Assembly (NCBI RefSeq): GCF_002930645.1
Contig: NZ_PSNW01000005.1
Span: forward strand, 62,001-126,000
Length of the DNA: 64,000 nucleotides
Direction: 5' to 3'
Origin: Solimonas fluminis
GTDB lineage: Bacteria > Pseudomonadota > Gammaproteobacteria > Nevskiales > Nevskiaceae
Position 1 is the stretch's first letter, and every line of letters starts with the position of its first letter. Position numbers and translations under genes: made by a program. Shown piece by piece: positions 11,240-20,661 of the stretch. The notes under the pieces are model-generated. The model made no database searches, was not told the origin of the DNA, and saw only the letters and a program-made list of their open reading frames with translations.

Positions 11240-11270
11240 CGTTCGCCCTGAGACTGTCGAAGCAGGAACG
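11240..11270. repeat. REP-like intergenic palindrome
   Basis: CGTTCGCCCTGAGACTGTCG (11240-11259) and the closing GGAACG form an imperfect inverted repeat of the kind CGTTCGYCCTGAG...GTCGAAG seen dispersed in many proteobacterial genomes. One copy only in this window. It lies between two minus-strand genes. Confidence 0.5.
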
Positions 11271-11327
11271 ACCCAGAGATGCGCAGTGCCATCCATGGCG
11301 CGACTTCGGCTGCCCAATCCAGCTCCT

Positions 11328-11380
11328 GCCCGGCCATCCCTGGCCGGGCTTTCGGCGAGGCGGATGTCCATCGGACATCC
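11328..11380 (-). terminator. Two adjacent hairpins after the ferritin-like gene
   Basis: GGATGTCC/GGACATCC (11362-11380, 3-base loop) and GCCCGGCCA/TGGCCGGGC (11328-11349, 4-base loop) lie just downstream of the minus-strand stop at 11383. Neither has a good T tract, so a terminating role is uncertain. Confidence 0.35.
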
Positions 11381-11382
11381 AC

Positions 11383-12582
11383 TTATCTCGCCTCGACCTT
11401 GTACGCCGCGATGTCCCGGATCAGGTCCTCGCCGCTGAGCTGGGTGGCGTTCTTGCCGCCGAGGAAGCTGGTCAGCCCGGACTTGTCGTAGTGCGCCTTG
11501 ATGCGGTCGCTCATCAGGCCGATGTATTCCAGGTTCGGGATCAGGCGCAGGAACATCAGGTGGCGGAAGGCCGCCATCGACGGCGCGTTCATCACCACCT
11601 CGTCCCAGTCCTTCAGCGACAGCTTGTGCTCGAACCACTCGTAGTACAGCTCGTGCGACAGGAAGCGGTTGCGCATCAGCAGCGCCACCTCGTAGGCCCA
11701 GTCCTCGCGCTCGCGGCGCTCGGCCTCGGACAGCTCCTGCGAGATATGCGCCTTCAGCGCCAGAACGCCGTAGTGCACATGGCGCGCCTCGTCCTGGATC
11801 ACGTAGCGCAGCAGCTGCTTCAGCAGCGGCTCGCGGGTGAAGTTGTACATCGTCCCGAAGGCCCCGAGCGCCAGGCCCTCCACCATGATCTGCATGCCGA
11901 GGAATTTCACGTCCCAGCGCGAATCGGTCAGCAGGTCGTCGAGGATCACGAACAGGTTGTCGTTGACCGCGTAGACCTTCTGCAGCTTGGTGTCGAGGTA
12001 GCGCAGGAACACCTCCAGGTGACGGCCCTCGTCCATCACCTGCGTGGCGCCGTAGAGCTTGCCGTCCAGCCACTGCACCGACTCGGTGACCTGCGCCGCG
12101 GCATAGAGCGCGCCCTGCTCGCCGTGCATGAACTGCGACAGCGTCCAGGACGCCATGTCCGCGGCGAAGCGCAGCTTCTCCTTCTGGTTCAGGCGGATGC
12201 CCTTGGCCGCCAGGCCCTCGAACGGGGGATAGTCCAGCGGCATCACCGGCTTGTCCGGATCTTCCGGGTCCACGCTGGTGCTCCAGTCCAGGTCGCGGTC
12301 GCCGTTCCACTGGTTGGCCACGGCGCGCCGGTAGAGCTCGTACATCTCCGGGAAGTCGCCCTGGTAGGTCAGGTCGAAATGCGCCGCATGGCCGGACACC
12401 ATCGGCACCGCATCGCCGTGGCGTGCCTTGCCCAGCACCAGGCCGCGCACCGCCGAGGGCGCCATCGAGGCTGCCACCTTGAGGTTGCCGACCGAGGCCA
12501 GCACGTTGAGGTTGTCGAAGGTGCTGTAGATCTGGTTCTGCGCCTTCAGCGGCAGTCCGTTGAGCATGCGATCGAGCATCAT
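11383..12582 (-). CDS. Ferritin-like superfamily diiron protein
   Basis: 399 residues, soluble and mostly helical. Two ExxH-type iron-ligand motifs typical of ferritin-like diiron proteins are visible: DEGRH at residues 184-188 and DEARH at 264-268, each within a long helix (DEGRHLEVFLRYLDTKL; DEARHVHYGVLALKAHI). This pattern occurs in ribonucleotide reductase small subunits, AurF-type N-oxygenases and related oxidases. It is followed downstream of, and separated by only 18 bases from, a ferredoxin reductase gene that could supply electrons, so an oxygenase or desaturase activity is plausible. Substrate not identifiable. ATG at 12582 has GAGGG seven bases upstream. Confidence 0.75.
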   Translation of the reverse strand: MMLDRMLNGLPLKAQNQIYSTFDNLNVLASVGNLKVAASMAPSAVRGLVLGKARHGDAVPMVSGHAAHFDLTYQGDFPEMYELYRRAVANQWNGDRDLDWSTSVDPEDPDKPVMPLDYPPFEGLAAKGIRLNQKEKLRFAADMASWTLSQFMHGEQGALYAAAQVTESVQWLDGKLYGATQVMDEGRHLEVFLRYLDTKLQKVYAVNDNLFVILDDLLTDSRWDVKFLGMQIMVEGLALGAFGTMYNFTREPLLKQLLRYVIQDEARHVHYGVLALKAHISQELSEAERREREDWAYEVALLMRNRFLSHELYYEWFEHKLSLKDWDEVVMNAPSMAAFRHLMFLRLIPNLEYIGLMSDRIKAHYDKSGLTSFLGGKNATQLSGEDLIRDIAAYKVEAR

Positions 12583-12600
12583 GGGAAATCCCTCTGAAGG

Positions 12601-13677
12601 TTATGCCGCGACGGACAGCGGTCCCGTGGCGCAGGCCGAACAGGCCAGGGTGAAGCCCGCCGCGCGTTCCTCCGGCGACAGGCAGTTGGGTTCGCTGAGG
12701 GCGACCTCGCCCTCCAGCACCTGGAGCTTGCAGTGCGCGCAGCCGCCGACCATGCAGCTGAACGGCAGGGCCAGGCCCTCGCGCAGGCCGGCCTCCAGGA
12801 TGCTTTCGCCGGGCCGCTGGGTGACCACGCGGCCGGACTGCTTGAACAGGATTTCCTGCGGCTCGGTGGGCCGCTCGGCCAGCCTGGGCGCGGCCAGGAA
12901 ACGCTCGTGGCGGACGCGCGCCGCCGGCACGCCGGCCTGGCGCAGCACCGATTCCGCCGCCTCCATCAGCCCGGCAGGACCGCAGAGGTAGAACATCGCG
13001 GCGGCGTCCGTGCCCAGCAGCGCCGCGATGCGCGCGCCGTCGAGCCGGCCGCGCTCGCCCGTCCAGCCGGCCGCGGGCTGCGACAGCACGTGGACCAGCC
13101 GCAGCGCGGGATGCGCCTGCGCCAGCTCCCGCAGGCGCTCCGCGAAGATGATGTCCGCCTCGCTGCGGCTGGCATAGACCAGCCGGATGTCGCGCCGCGG
13201 GTCGCGCGCCAGCGCGGTCTCGACCAGGCTGATCACCGGGGTGATGCCGCTGCCTCCGGCCAGGAAGCGCAGCGGCCCGCTACCCTCCTCCAGCAGGAAA
13301 TCGCCCGTGGGGCCGAGCAGGCGGTAGCGGCTGCCCACCTGCAGGGCTTCGTGGACATGCGAGGACACCCAGCCGCCGGGCACCAGCTTGATGGTGCAGG
13401 CCAGTCCGCCGCCCTCGGGCGCGCACAGCGAATAGGCGCGGCGCACCACCTGGCCGTCGATCTCGAAGCAGTGGGTGAAGTACTGGCCGGCGCGAAAGTC
13501 CGGCACCACGCCGTCCTCCGGCTCCAGCACCAGGGTCAGGGTGTCCGCGGTTTCGCGCCGCAGTCCGGCGACGCGCACCGGCCGCGGCGCCTGCCCCGGC
13601 TGGGCCGCGCCCCAGCGTTTCGAAGGTCCTTCACCGCGCGGTATCAGGATCCGCCGCGGCCTGCCGAGTGCGAACAT
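12601..13677 (-). CDS. Ferredoxin reductase with FAD, NAD and [2Fe-2S] domains
   Basis: 358 residues. Order of domains: N-terminal FAD-binding barrel (residues ~35-135, with RAYSLCAPEG for the flavin), NAD(P)-binding domain (FLAGGSGITPVISL, YLCGPAGLM) and a C-terminal plant-type [2Fe-2S] ferredoxin with ligands in CMVGGCAHC and CSAC. This is the architecture of PaaE/HmpX-type reductases that feed oxygenases and desaturases. It precedes the ferritin-like gene in the same direction (18-base gap), which supports an electron-transfer pair. The N-terminal ~30 residues before the barrel are basic and of unknown role. Cytosolic. Confidence 0.88.
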   Translation of the reverse strand: MFALGRPRRILIPRGEGPSKRWGAAQPGQAPRPVRVAGLRRETADTLTLVLEPEDGVVPDFRAGQYFTHCFEIDGQVVRRAYSLCAPEGGGLACTIKLVPGGWVSSHVHEALQVGSRYRLLGPTGDFLLEEGSGPLRFLAGGSGITPVISLVETALARDPRRDIRLVYASRSEADIIFAERLRELAQAHPALRLVHVLSQPAAGWTGERGRLDGARIAALLGTDAAAMFYLCGPAGLMEAAESVLRQAGVPAARVRHERFLAAPRLAERPTEPQEILFKQSGRVVTQRPGESILEAGLREGLALPFSCMVGGCAHCKLQVLEGEVALSEPNCLSPEERAAGFTLACSACATGPLSVAA

Positions 13678-13753
13678 CGTTCACCCCGAGTCTGTCTCCT
13701 CGGGTCCAGCTTGCGGGCGATGCTGCAGCTTGTCAAACGGTCGGTTAATTCGA

Positions 13754-14602
13754 TTACCCAGGGTCTTCCGGGCGCCCGGCCAGGACGGCGTTCACGTAGC
13801 CCGGCCGCAGGGTCTTCAGCGGATGGGACGCCGTGACATGGCCCATGAACGGCGGATGGATGCTGTAGCCCAGCAGGCCCTGCAGCCGCGGCGACATCGA
13901 TGCCGCCCGCGCCGCCGGCACGCCCAGGAAATAGTTCTCCTGCGTGCGCGCCCAGGGTTCGCAGTACTGGTTGGAAAAGGCCAGTCGCGGCGCGGCACTG
14001 CGGTTGGCGCCGCCGCGGTGCAGCAGCGTGCCCAGGAACACCACGCAGGCACCGGCCGGCATCACCGTGGGCTTCAGCTGGCGCTCCAGCAGGGGGTTGG
14101 CCTGCGCGTCGGCGTCGAAGCCGTCGTAGCTGCCGGCGAGGGTGGCATCGCTCCAGTCGTGGCTGCCGGGAATGATCTCGGTGCCGCCGTTCTCGGCGGT
14201 GAAGGCATCCACCGCCACGATGGTGCTGAGGCTGATCGCCGGCCGCGGGCGCGGGATCGGGTAGAAGCTGTCGTCGCTGTGGATCGGCTGCGGCGTCTCC
14301 CCCGGGTGGATGCAGATCGCCTGGCTGGCGGTCAGCAGGAAGCCCGGCATGAGGAAGCGCTCCAGGATCGCCATGATCCGCGCGTCCTCGGTGATGCGCT
14401 CGAACACCGCGCCGCGCGCCACCAGGGTATAGACGCGCTCGGTGCGGTAACCCTCGAAGTTGTTGCGCCCCTGGTGGCTGCCGAGGAAGGGCGCCAGGCC
14501 CTCCCGCACGGCCCGCAGGGCCGCGGCGTCGAGGAAGTCCGGGATGATGCTGTAGCCCTCGCGCCGCAGCGCCTGTTCGTGTGCGTCGACGTCGAAGGCC
14601 AT
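13754..14602 (-). CDS. Phytanoyl-CoA dioxygenase (PhyH) family protein
   Basis: 282 residues, the usual length of bacterial PhyH proteins. These are Fe(II)/2-oxoglutarate dioxygenases that hydroxylate lipids or small metabolites. The iron-binding HxD is H108-S-D110 in QPIHSDDSF; the distal histidine is in FLGTLLHRGGANRS, followed by the arginine expected to bind 2-oxoglutarate. A conserved GGTEIIPGSHDW block is also present. It lies upstream of the reductase/ferritin-like pair on the same strand (76-base gap) and downstream of the NUDIX gene (8-base gap). Substrate unknown. Confidence 0.85.
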   Translation of the reverse strand: MAFDVDAHEQALRREGYSIIPDFLDAAALRAVREGLAPFLGSHQGRNNFEGYRTERVYTLVARGAVFERITEDARIMAILERFLMPGFLLTASQAICIHPGETPQPIHSDDSFYPIPRPRPAISLSTIVAVDAFTAENGGTEIIPGSHDWSDATLAGSYDGFDADAQANPLLERQLKPTVMPAGACVVFLGTLLHRGGANRSAAPRLAFSNQYCEPWARTQENYFLGVPAARAASMSPRLQGLLGYSIHPPFMGHVTASHPLKTLRPGYVNAVLAGRPEDPG

Positions 14603-14610
14603 GGCCGCCC

Positions 14611-15138
14611 CTATCCCCTGCCCTGGAAGTACAGCGCCGCGTAGATGCGCGGCTCCACCTGGAAACCCTCGGCGCGCTTGCGCTCGAGCCAGCCATGCAC
14701 CTCGCGCAGGGGCACGCGGTGCACGGTGATGTCCTCGCCCTCCACCCCGCCGCCGGCGTGGACACGGGTCAGGCCGGTGATCTCCACCAGGTGCAGCTGC
14801 TCGGAGGTCATCCCCGCGGCCACCGGGCCGCTGGCCAGGATGCGCGCGGCGCTGCCGCGGTAGCCGGTTTCCTCTTCCAGCTCGCGCAGCGCCGAGGCCT
14901 CCACCGCCTCGCCCTTGAAGCCCTCGTCGTCGCCGATCATGCCGGCCGGCAGTTCGATGGTCCGTGCATGCAGCGGCAGGCGATACTGCTCGACCAGCAG
15001 CAGCTCGTCCTCCGGCGTCACCGCCAGGATGAAGGCGGCTCCGCTGGAGTTGGTACGCTCGACATACTCCCAGTGCCGATCCTTCAGCAGGCGCAGGAAG
15101 CGGCCTTCGTGGAGGGTCTCGATCTTCGCCTCGCTCAT
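14611..15138 (-). CDS. NUDIX hydrolase, ADP-ribose pyrophosphatase-like
   Basis: 175 residues with a complete Nudix box, GEAVEASALRELEEETGYRG, preceded by RTIELPAGMIGDDE. The context (ILAVTPEDELLLVEQYRLP before the box) is that of the NudF/ADP-ribose pyrophosphatase group, which hydrolyses nucleoside diphosphate sugars. The ATG at 15138 overlaps the rlmJ stop in ATGA, giving a translationally coupled pair. Longer in-frame extensions into rlmJ are rejected. The exact substrate cannot be read from sequence. Confidence 0.85.
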   Translation of the reverse strand: MSEAKIETLHEGRFLRLLKDRHWEYVERTNSSGAAFILAVTPEDELLLVEQYRLPLHARTIELPAGMIGDDEGFKGEAVEASALRELEEETGYRGSAARILASGPVAAGMTSEQLHLVEITGLTRVHAGGGVEGEDITVHRVPLREVHGWLERKRAEGFQVEPRIYAALYFQGRG

Positions 15139-15959
15139 GCCGCGGCAGCCTCCCAGGCTTCCACCAGGTGTTCGGCGCGCGGCCCCTGCGCCAGTTCGCG
15201 GGCCAGCCATCGCAGCGCCGGTTCCATTTCCGACGCCCAGCCGTAAGGCGGGTTCAGTACGCAGAGGCCGCAGGCGCGCATCTGGCCCTCCGCCTCCGCC
15301 CCGTTGTGCAGCTGCAGGTCCACCCCGGAGCGGGGGTGCTCGCGCATCAGGCGGCGGCGGAAGCGGTCGGCCTCGTGGCGGTTCTTCACCGGGTACCACA
15401 CCGCGTGGACGCCGCCGGCGAAGCGGGCGCTGGCCTTCTTCAGGTAGGCCGAGATGGCGTCGAACTCGTCCGGCCGCTCGAACGGCGGATCGACCAGCAC
15501 CAGGCCGCGCTTCTCCGGTGGCGGCAGCAGGGCATGGCTCTCGTAGCCGTCGCGCTGGTGCAGCTGGGCGCGCGGGTCACCGCCGGCATGGGCCTTGAGC
15601 TGCGCGAACACCGCCGGCACCTTCTCGCAGGCCGCCACGCGATCCTGTTCGCGCGCACAGGCCAGGCCCAGCAGCGGCGAGCCCGGGTAGCGCCCGCCGA
15701 AGCCACGGACGAGCTCCAGGTAGTCGCGCACCGGCGCCGGCAGCCCCGTCGCGTTCGCCAGCCGGCCGATGCCGTCCCGGTACTCCCCGGTGCGCTCCGC
15801 CGCCTCGTCGCCGAGATCGTAGAGGCCGCTGCCCGCATGGGTATCGAGCAGCCGCCAGGGCTTGTCCTTGCGGCTCAGGGCGCGCAGCAGGCCGCAGAGC
15901 AGGACGTGCTTGAAGACGTCGGCGAAATTGCCGGCGTGGTATCGGTGTTGGTAATGCAT
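15135..15959 (-). CDS. rlmJ: 23S rRNA (adenine-2030-N6)-methyltransferase RlmJ
   Basis: 274 residues, matching RlmJ. The N-terminus MHYQHRYHAGNFADVFKHVL is characteristic, the SAM-binding motif is in LLDTHAGSGLYDL and the catalytic DPPF motif in LVLVDPPFERPDEF. RlmJ methylates N6 of A2030 in 23S rRNA. The gene overlaps the NUDIX hydrolase by four bases and is separated from the porin gene by a terminator, so it begins its own transcription unit. Confidence 0.95.
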   Translation of the reverse strand: MHYQHRYHAGNFADVFKHVLLCGLLRALSRKDKPWRLLDTHAGSGLYDLGDEAAERTGEYRDGIGRLANATGLPAPVRDYLELVRGFGGRYPGSPLLGLACAREQDRVAACEKVPAVFAQLKAHAGGDPRAQLHQRDGYESHALLPPPEKRGLVLVDPPFERPDEFDAISAYLKKASARFAGGVHAVWYPVKNRHEADRFRRRLMREHPRSGVDLQLHNGAEAEGQMRACGLCVLNPPYGWASEMEPALRWLARELAQGPRAEHLVEAWEAAAA

Positions 15960-15990
15960 GCCGCCAGTGTAAGGCCCCGGCGACGCCCAA

Positions 15991-16025
15991 GAAAAAGCCG
16001 CGGCACCCGGTGGGGTGGCCGCGGC
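15991..16025 (-). terminator. Rho-independent terminator of the porin gene
   Basis: On the minus strand GCCGCGGC (16025-16018) pairs with GCCGCGGC (16004-15997), then TTTTTC. It lies about 50 bases after the porin stop and before rlmJ. Confidence 0.85.
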
Positions 16026-16076
16026 GGGGAATGCCGGCGCGATGAGGGGGAGAGCGCCGGAGGTCGGGGACCGGAA

Positions 16077-17219
16077 CTAGAAGGCGTACTTGGCGGCCAC
16101 CTGCAGGCGGTCGAGGCTGCCGTCGGCGCCGCTTTCCACCTCGCGCTCGGCACGCCGGTACTCGACGCCGACGGTGATCTTCGGCACCGGCGAGTACAGC
16201 AGGTTGAGGCTGGCGCTGTTGACGCTCTTGGTGACGGCATCGCTGGTCAGGGCCACGTCGTGGTCGGCGCGCAGCATCGACACGGTGGCGGTGCTGCGCC
16301 ACTTGTCGCTCCAGACGTGGCGGTAGGCGATGTAGGCCGCGTAGGCCGAGAAGGCCTCGAGGTCGCCGGAGGCATCCACCGCGGCGTCGTTGACCGTGTT
16401 GATGGCGATGTAGCGGCCGATGCCGTCGCCGCCGCTGACGGTGAAGCGGATGTCGTCGCGCCCCACCGGAATCTTGCCGGCCAAGCTCAGGCCGTAGCCG
16501 ACGTCGCTGCCGGCGCCGTCCTGCTTGAGCTGGCGCACCACGCTGGCGATGGAGAACTGCCCGCCGCCGGCCTCGAAGCGGTAGCGCGCCGAGGCATCGG
16601 GAATGGTGTTCTGGTCGGTGGTGTTCTGCGTGCCCGTGCCGGTGGTCACGGTGGTCTCCGGGTTCTCCACCGACACGTCGAAGCCGCCGGCGGTGTAGCG
16701 CACCAGCGGCTGGCGCACGAAGGGCGTACCGTCGGTGGGGAAGGCGACGAAGTCCAGCGTCTCCGGCAGCGCCACCAGGTTCTGGAAGGTCGACCAGTCC
16801 TGGCCGATCAGCCAGTTGTCGATCGTCAGGTAGGCACGGCGCAGGCCGATGTTGTAGGCATTGGTGACACGCTCGTTGCCGGCGCCCGGATTGACGATGA
16901 AGTCCATCTCCAGGTAGCTGCCGAGCTTGTAGCCCTCGACCAGCGTGTCGGTCTTCAGGAACAGCCGCGTTTCCTTGGCGTGCATGTCGAAGTAGGAGCT
17001 GCTGCCGCCGGCCGCGCCCGATACCGGGATCGCGCCGGGTGCGTAGAAATCACGCGCGGAGCCCTGCGCCACGCTGCCCTCGCTGAAGCGCGAGTACATG
17101 GCGTCCACCTTGATGTAGCCCCCCAGCGTCAGGTTGGTATCCCCGAGCTTGAAGTCGACCGCCTGGGCCATGGGGGACATCGCTGCGGCGGCCAGCGCCG
17201 CGATTGCCGTCTTGTTCAT
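16077..17219 (-). CDS. DcaP-like trimeric outer-membrane porin
   Basis: 380 residues from the ATG at 17219, chosen because AAGGAG lies eight bases upstream and the signal peptide MNKTAIAALAAAAMSPMAQA follows directly. The mature protein begins VDFKLGDTNLTLGGYIKVDAMYSRF and ends in the outer-membrane signature KYAF with terminal Phe. The blocks FYAPGAIP, MHAKETRLFLKTDT and LGSYLEMDFI fit DcaP-type channels, which admit dicarboxylates and other negatively charged molecules. It diverges from the sensor kinase operon and is preceded by a sigma-54-type promoter and tandem dyads, so it is probably controlled by the neighbouring two-component system. Confidence 0.85.
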   Translation of the reverse strand: MNKTAIAALAAAAMSPMAQAVDFKLGDTNLTLGGYIKVDAMYSRFSEGSVAQGSARDFYAPGAIPVSGAAGGSSSYFDMHAKETRLFLKTDTLVEGYKLGSYLEMDFIVNPGAGNERVTNAYNIGLRRAYLTIDNWLIGQDWSTFQNLVALPETLDFVAFPTDGTPFVRQPLVRYTAGGFDVSVENPETTVTTGTGTQNTTDQNTIPDASARYRFEAGGGQFSIASVVRQLKQDGAGSDVGYGLSLAGKIPVGRDDIRFTVSGGDGIGRYIAINTVNDAAVDASGDLEAFSAYAAYIAYRHVWSDKWRSTATVSMLRADHDVALTSDAVTKSVNSASLNLLYSPVPKITVGVEYRRAEREVESGADGSLDRLQVAAKYAF

Positions 17220-17289
17220 CTCCTCGCTCCTTTGCACCGGGATGGCTCTTGTGTTTCGTCAGGCACGGGGCCTGCGTTGTGATGGAGGG

Positions 17290-17305
17290 GGCAACGGCCA
17301 TGCCA
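17290..17305 (-). promoter_or_regulatory. Sigma-54-type promoter of the porin gene
   Basis: Minus strand TGGCATGGCCGTTGCC matches the -24/-12 consensus TGGCACG-N4-TTGCW, with GG and GC separated by exactly 10 bases. The predicted transcript starts near 17279, about 60 bases before the porin ATG at 17219. Confidence 0.75.
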
Positions 17306-17383
17306 TCCCCCGGAGGAGACGGAAAATCCCGCCGCAACAAGCACTTGACCCTTCGAGGAACAACGGCGGCGGGAACCGGGGAT

Positions 17384-17419
17384 GTCACCGAAGGTGACGG
17401 TGGCGTTACCGTAGGTAAC
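17384..17419. promoter_or_regulatory. Tandem 15-bp dyads, putative NtrC-type regulator (enhancer) sites
   Basis: Two perfect palindromes, GTCACCGAAGGTGAC (17384-17398) and GTTACCGTAGGTAAC (17405-17419), with centres 21 bp apart (two helical turns). They lie roughly 105-140 bp upstream of the predicted porin start and just before the kinase operon. The same arrangement is found at 24791-24826 before the actP operon. Confidence 0.75.
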
Positions 17420-17451
17420 AAACGGGCATACTGGATCGCAGGAGGAAAGGC

Positions 17452-17640
17452 ATGCGCAAGAACGAAGACGGCCAGGGCCGCGGCGATCAGGCCCTGGTGC
17501 TGTTCCTGCTCGCGGCCGGTGCGCTGCTGTCGCCGGCGCTGCAGCTGTGGGTGGCGCCCGGCATGCCCTGGTGGACGCTGTATGCGGTCTGGGGCGCGAT
17601 CATCGCCCTGGCGGCGCTGGCGCAGCGGCAGGATCCATGA
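17452..17640 (+). CDS. Small membrane protein, 62 aa, first gene of the kinase operon
   Basis: 62 residues with two predicted membrane helices (QALVLFLLAAGALLSPALQL and WTLYAVWGAIIALAAL), charged N-terminus and a short polar tail. A strong GGAGG ribosome-binding site precedes the ATG, and the stop overlaps the kinase start in ATGA, so it is translated with the kinase. Small two-helix proteins of this kind accompany SLC5-type transporters (DUF485/DUF4212-like partners), so it may be the subunit of the kinase's transporter domain; that is inference. Confidence 0.75.
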   Translation: MRKNEDGQGRGDQALVLFLLAAGALLSPALQLWVAPGMPWWTLYAVWGAIIALAALAQRQDP

Positions 17641-20549
17641 CGCCCGAGCTCTGGCAGCTGTTCCTGGCGGCGCTGGTCTACCTCGGCGCCCTGTTCCTGG
17701 TGGCCTATGCCGCGGAGAACGGCTGGATTCCCGCCCGCGTCGCGCGCCATCCGCTGACCTACACGCTGTCGCTGGGCGTCTACGCCACCACCTGGAGCTT
17801 CTACGGCAGCGTCGGCTTCGCGCAGAACCAGGGCTATCTCTTCCTGACCATCTACGTCGGCGTGACGCTGGCCTTCCTGCTGGCGCCGGTGCTGCTGCAG
17901 CCGCTGCTGCGGCTGGTGCGCGACTACCAGCTCACCTCGCTCGCCGACCTCTTCGCCTTCCGCTACCCGAGCCGCTGGACCGGCACCCTGGTCACGCTGT
18001 TCATGCTGGTCGGCATCCTTCCCTACATCTCGCTGCAGATCCAGGCCGTGGTGACCTCGGCGCAGGTGCTGACGCAGGAGGTGCCGCCCGGCGTGCTGGC
18101 GCTGGTGTTCTGCGTCACCGTGACGCTGTTCGCGGTGCTGTTCGGCGCACGCCAGGTTACGCCGCGCGAGAAGCACGAGGGCCTGGTGGTGGCCATCGCC
18201 TTCGAGTCGCTGATCAAGCTGGTGGCGCTGCTGGCGACCGCGGCCTTCGCCGTGTTCGGCGTCTTCGGCGGGCCCGCGGGCCTGGACGAATGGCTGCGCG
18301 CCAACCCGCAGGCAGTGGAGCAGCTGCATGCGCCGCTGCGCGAGGGTGCGTGGAGCACGCTGCTGCTGCTGGCCTTCTCCGCGGCCTTCCTGCTGCCGCG
18401 CCAGTTCCACATGATCTTTACCGAGAACATCGAGCCCGGCGCCCTGCGCACCGCCAGCTGGGCCTTCCCGCTGTTCCTGCTGCTGCTGAACCTGGCCATC
18501 CCGGTGGTGCTGTGGTCCGGCCAGAAGCTGGGCATGGACGGCGCCGCCGACTACTACGCGCTGCGCCTGGCGCTGCAGGAGCCCAGCGGCTGGCTGACCT
18601 ACCTGACCTTCATCGGCGGCATCTCCGCCGCCAGCGCCATGATCATCGTCGAGAGCCTCGCGCTGGCGGCGATGTGCCTCAACCACCTGGTGCTGCCGCT
18701 GTGGCTGCGCGGCCGCCGCCCGCGTTCCGGCACCGACTTCTACGGCCACCTGCTCTGGGGCCGGCGCCTGTTGATCGCCGTGGTGATCTTCACCGGCTAC
18801 GGCGCCTATCTCGCGGTGGGCGACAGCCGCGGCCTGGTGCAGCTCGGCCTGATCTCCTTCGTCGCGGTCACGCAGTTCCTGCCGGCCGTGGCGGCCATGC
18901 TGGCCTGGCCGCGCGCCACGCGTGCCGGCTTCATCGCCGGGACCAGCGCGGGCATGACGGTGTGGTTCCTGGTGCTGGTCCTGCCGCTGATCAGCGGCCG
19001 GCCCTCGCCGCTGGCGGACTGGCCGCTGCACCAGAGCGGCATCTGGACCTTCGTGAGCTTCTGGTCGCTGGCCGCCAACCTGCTGCTGTTCATCGGCGTG
19101 TCGCTGCTCACGCGGCCCACGCCCAAGGAGCAGGCGGCCGATCGCGCCTGCCGCCTCGATGCCGCACTGCTGCTCAGCCCGCAGCCGCGCGCCGCGGGCG
19201 TGGCGGCGCTGCGCGAACGTGTCGCCGGCGCGCTCGGCCCGGACACGGCGGCGGCGGAGATCGAACGCGCCCTCTCCGATCTCAAGCTGGGCGCCGACGA
19301 ACGCCGGCCGCGGCAGCTGCATTTCCTGCAGGAGCGCCTGCAGCGCAACCTCTCCGGCCTGGTCGGCCCGCAACTGGCGCGCGAACTGCTCGGCGCCACG
19401 ACCGCCGCCGGCAGTGCCGGCCCGCTGGTGGAAGAAGAGCTGGAGCACTCGCAGGACCGCCTGCGCGGCCTCGCGGCGGAGCTCAACCAGCTGCGCCGCT
19501 TCCACCGGCAGATCCTGCAGGACCTGCCGGTGGGCGTCTGCTCGCTGGGGCTGAACCTGGAAGTGACGATCTGGAACGAGCGCATGGCCGAGCTCTCCGG
19601 CCTGCCGGCCGACGCCGTGCTTGGCAGCCGCGTGGACCAGCTGCCCGCGCCCTGGGCTCGATTGTTCGGCGACTTCCTGGAGAGCGCGCAGCAGCACCGC
19701 TACAAGCTGCAGCTGGCCCTGGACGGCAAGCGCCGCTGGCTCAACCTGCACAAGGAGGACATCGGCGCCGGGGTGGACGATGCCGCCGCCGGCCTGGTGC
19801 TGCTGGTGGAGGACCTCACCGAACAGCAGCAGCTGGAGGCGGAGCTGGCCCACAGCGCGCGCCTGGCCTCGATCGGCACCCTGGCCTCCGGCGTGGCGCA
19901 CGAGATCGGCAATCCGCTCACCGGCATCACCTGCGTGGCGCAGAACCTGCGCGACGAGGACGACGCCGCGGAACGGCAGTACGGCATCGAGGAAATCCTC
20001 AAGCAGTCGCGCCGCATCAGCGACATCGTGCAGTCGCTGCTGACGTTCGCCCGGCCGGCGGTGCAGGAATCGCGCACCCTGGTGCGCCTGGACCTGGCGG
20101 CGCTGGTGGTGGAGGCGATCCGCCTGGTGCGGCTGTCGCCCACCGCGCGCGACATCGCCTTCGACAGCCGGCTGGCGCCGGAACTGTGGATCGAGGGCGA
20201 TCCGGCGCGCCTGACGCAGGTGCTGCTGAACCTGCTGGGCAACGCCGCCGACGCCTCACCGCCCGGCGGCCGGGTGGAGATCCGCGCCGCGCGCGGTGCG
20301 GGCTCGGTGACGCTGGAGGTGCAGGACTGGGGCAGCGGCATCCCCGAGGCCCTGCGCGAGCGCGTGTTCGAGCCCTTCTTCACCACCAAGGATCCGGGCC
20401 GCGGCACCGGACTGGGCCTGCCGCTGGCCTACCGCATCGTCAGCGACCACGGCGGCAGCATCGGCGTCGACAGCCGCGAGGGCGCCGGCTCCACCTTCAC
20501 CGTGCGGCTGCCCGCCGCACCGGATTCACTGGCCACGGTACTGACATGA
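17637..20549 (+). CDS. SLC5 transporter-PAS-histidine kinase fusion (CrbS-like sensor)
   Basis: 970 residues. Residues ~1-500 form a sodium:solute symporter (SLC5) domain with about 13 helices ([52 protein letters not shown]). After a coiled linker comes a PAS-like domain (~640-740, [19 protein letters not shown]), then a HisKA domain with phospho-acceptor His755 in [12 protein letters not shown], and an HATPase domain ([32 protein letters not shown]). CrbS/MxtR-type sensors govern acetate use through acs and actP, both nearby. The ATG at 17637 overlaps the preceding stop. Unlike classical CrbS no separate STAC domain was recognised. Confidence 0.9.
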   Translation: MTPELWQLFLAALVYLGALFLVAYAAENGWIPARVARHPLTYTLSLGVYATTWSFYGSVGFAQNQGYLFLTIYVGVTLAFLLAPVLLQPLLRLVRDYQLTSLADLFAFRYPSRWTGTLVTLFMLVGILPYISLQIQAVVTSAQVLTQEVPPGVLALVFCVTVTLFAVLFGARQVTPREKHEGLVVAIAFESLIKLVALLATAAFAVFGVFGGPAGLDEWLRANPQAVEQLHAPLREGAWSTLLLLAFSAAFLLPRQFHMIFTENIEPGALRTASWAFPLFLLLLNLAIPVVLWSGQKLGMDGAADYYALRLALQEPSGWLTYLTFIGGISAASAMIIVESLALAAMCLNHLVLPLWLRGRRPRSGTDFYGHLLWGRRLLIAVVIFTGYGAYLAVGDSRGLVQLGLISFVAVTQFLPAVAAMLAWPRATRAGFIAGTSAGMTVWFLVLVLPLISGRPSPLADWPLHQSGIWTFVSFWSLAANLLLFIGVSLLTRPTPKEQAADRACRLDAALLLSPQPRAAGVAALRERVAGALGPDTAAAEIERALSDLKLGADERRPRQLHFLQERLQRNLSGLVGPQLARELLGATTAAGSAGPLVEEELEHSQDRLRGLAAELNQLRRFHRQILQDLPVGVCSLGLNLEVTIWNERMAELSGLPADAVLGSRVDQLPAPWARLFGDFLESAQQHRYKLQLALDGKRRWLNLHKEDIGAGVDDAAAGLVLLVEDLTEQQQLEAELAHSARLASIGTLASGVAHEIGNPLTGITCVAQNLRDEDDAAERQYGIEEILKQSRRISDIVQSLLTFARPAVQESRTLVRLDLAALVVEAIRLVRLSPTARDIAFDSRLAPELWIEGDPARLTQVLLNLLGNAADASPPGGRVEIRAARGAGSVTLEVQDWGSGIPEALRERVFEPFFTTKDPGRGTGLGLPLAYRIVSDHGGSIGVDSREGAGSTFTVRLPAAPDSLATVLT

Positions 20550-20661
20550 GACAGCCTCCAATGGCGCTTTCCAGGCATGGTTTACATCCGGACCCACGTC
20601 GACTCGCGACGCTGGGATCCCCGCGCTTTGCGCGGAGGCCCTCCACGCTGCTCGCGACGTC

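Noticed and set aside
15168-17282. Long plus-strand frame opposite rlmJ and the porin
   Set aside because: Spans two recognisable minus-strand genes; composition is a shadow.
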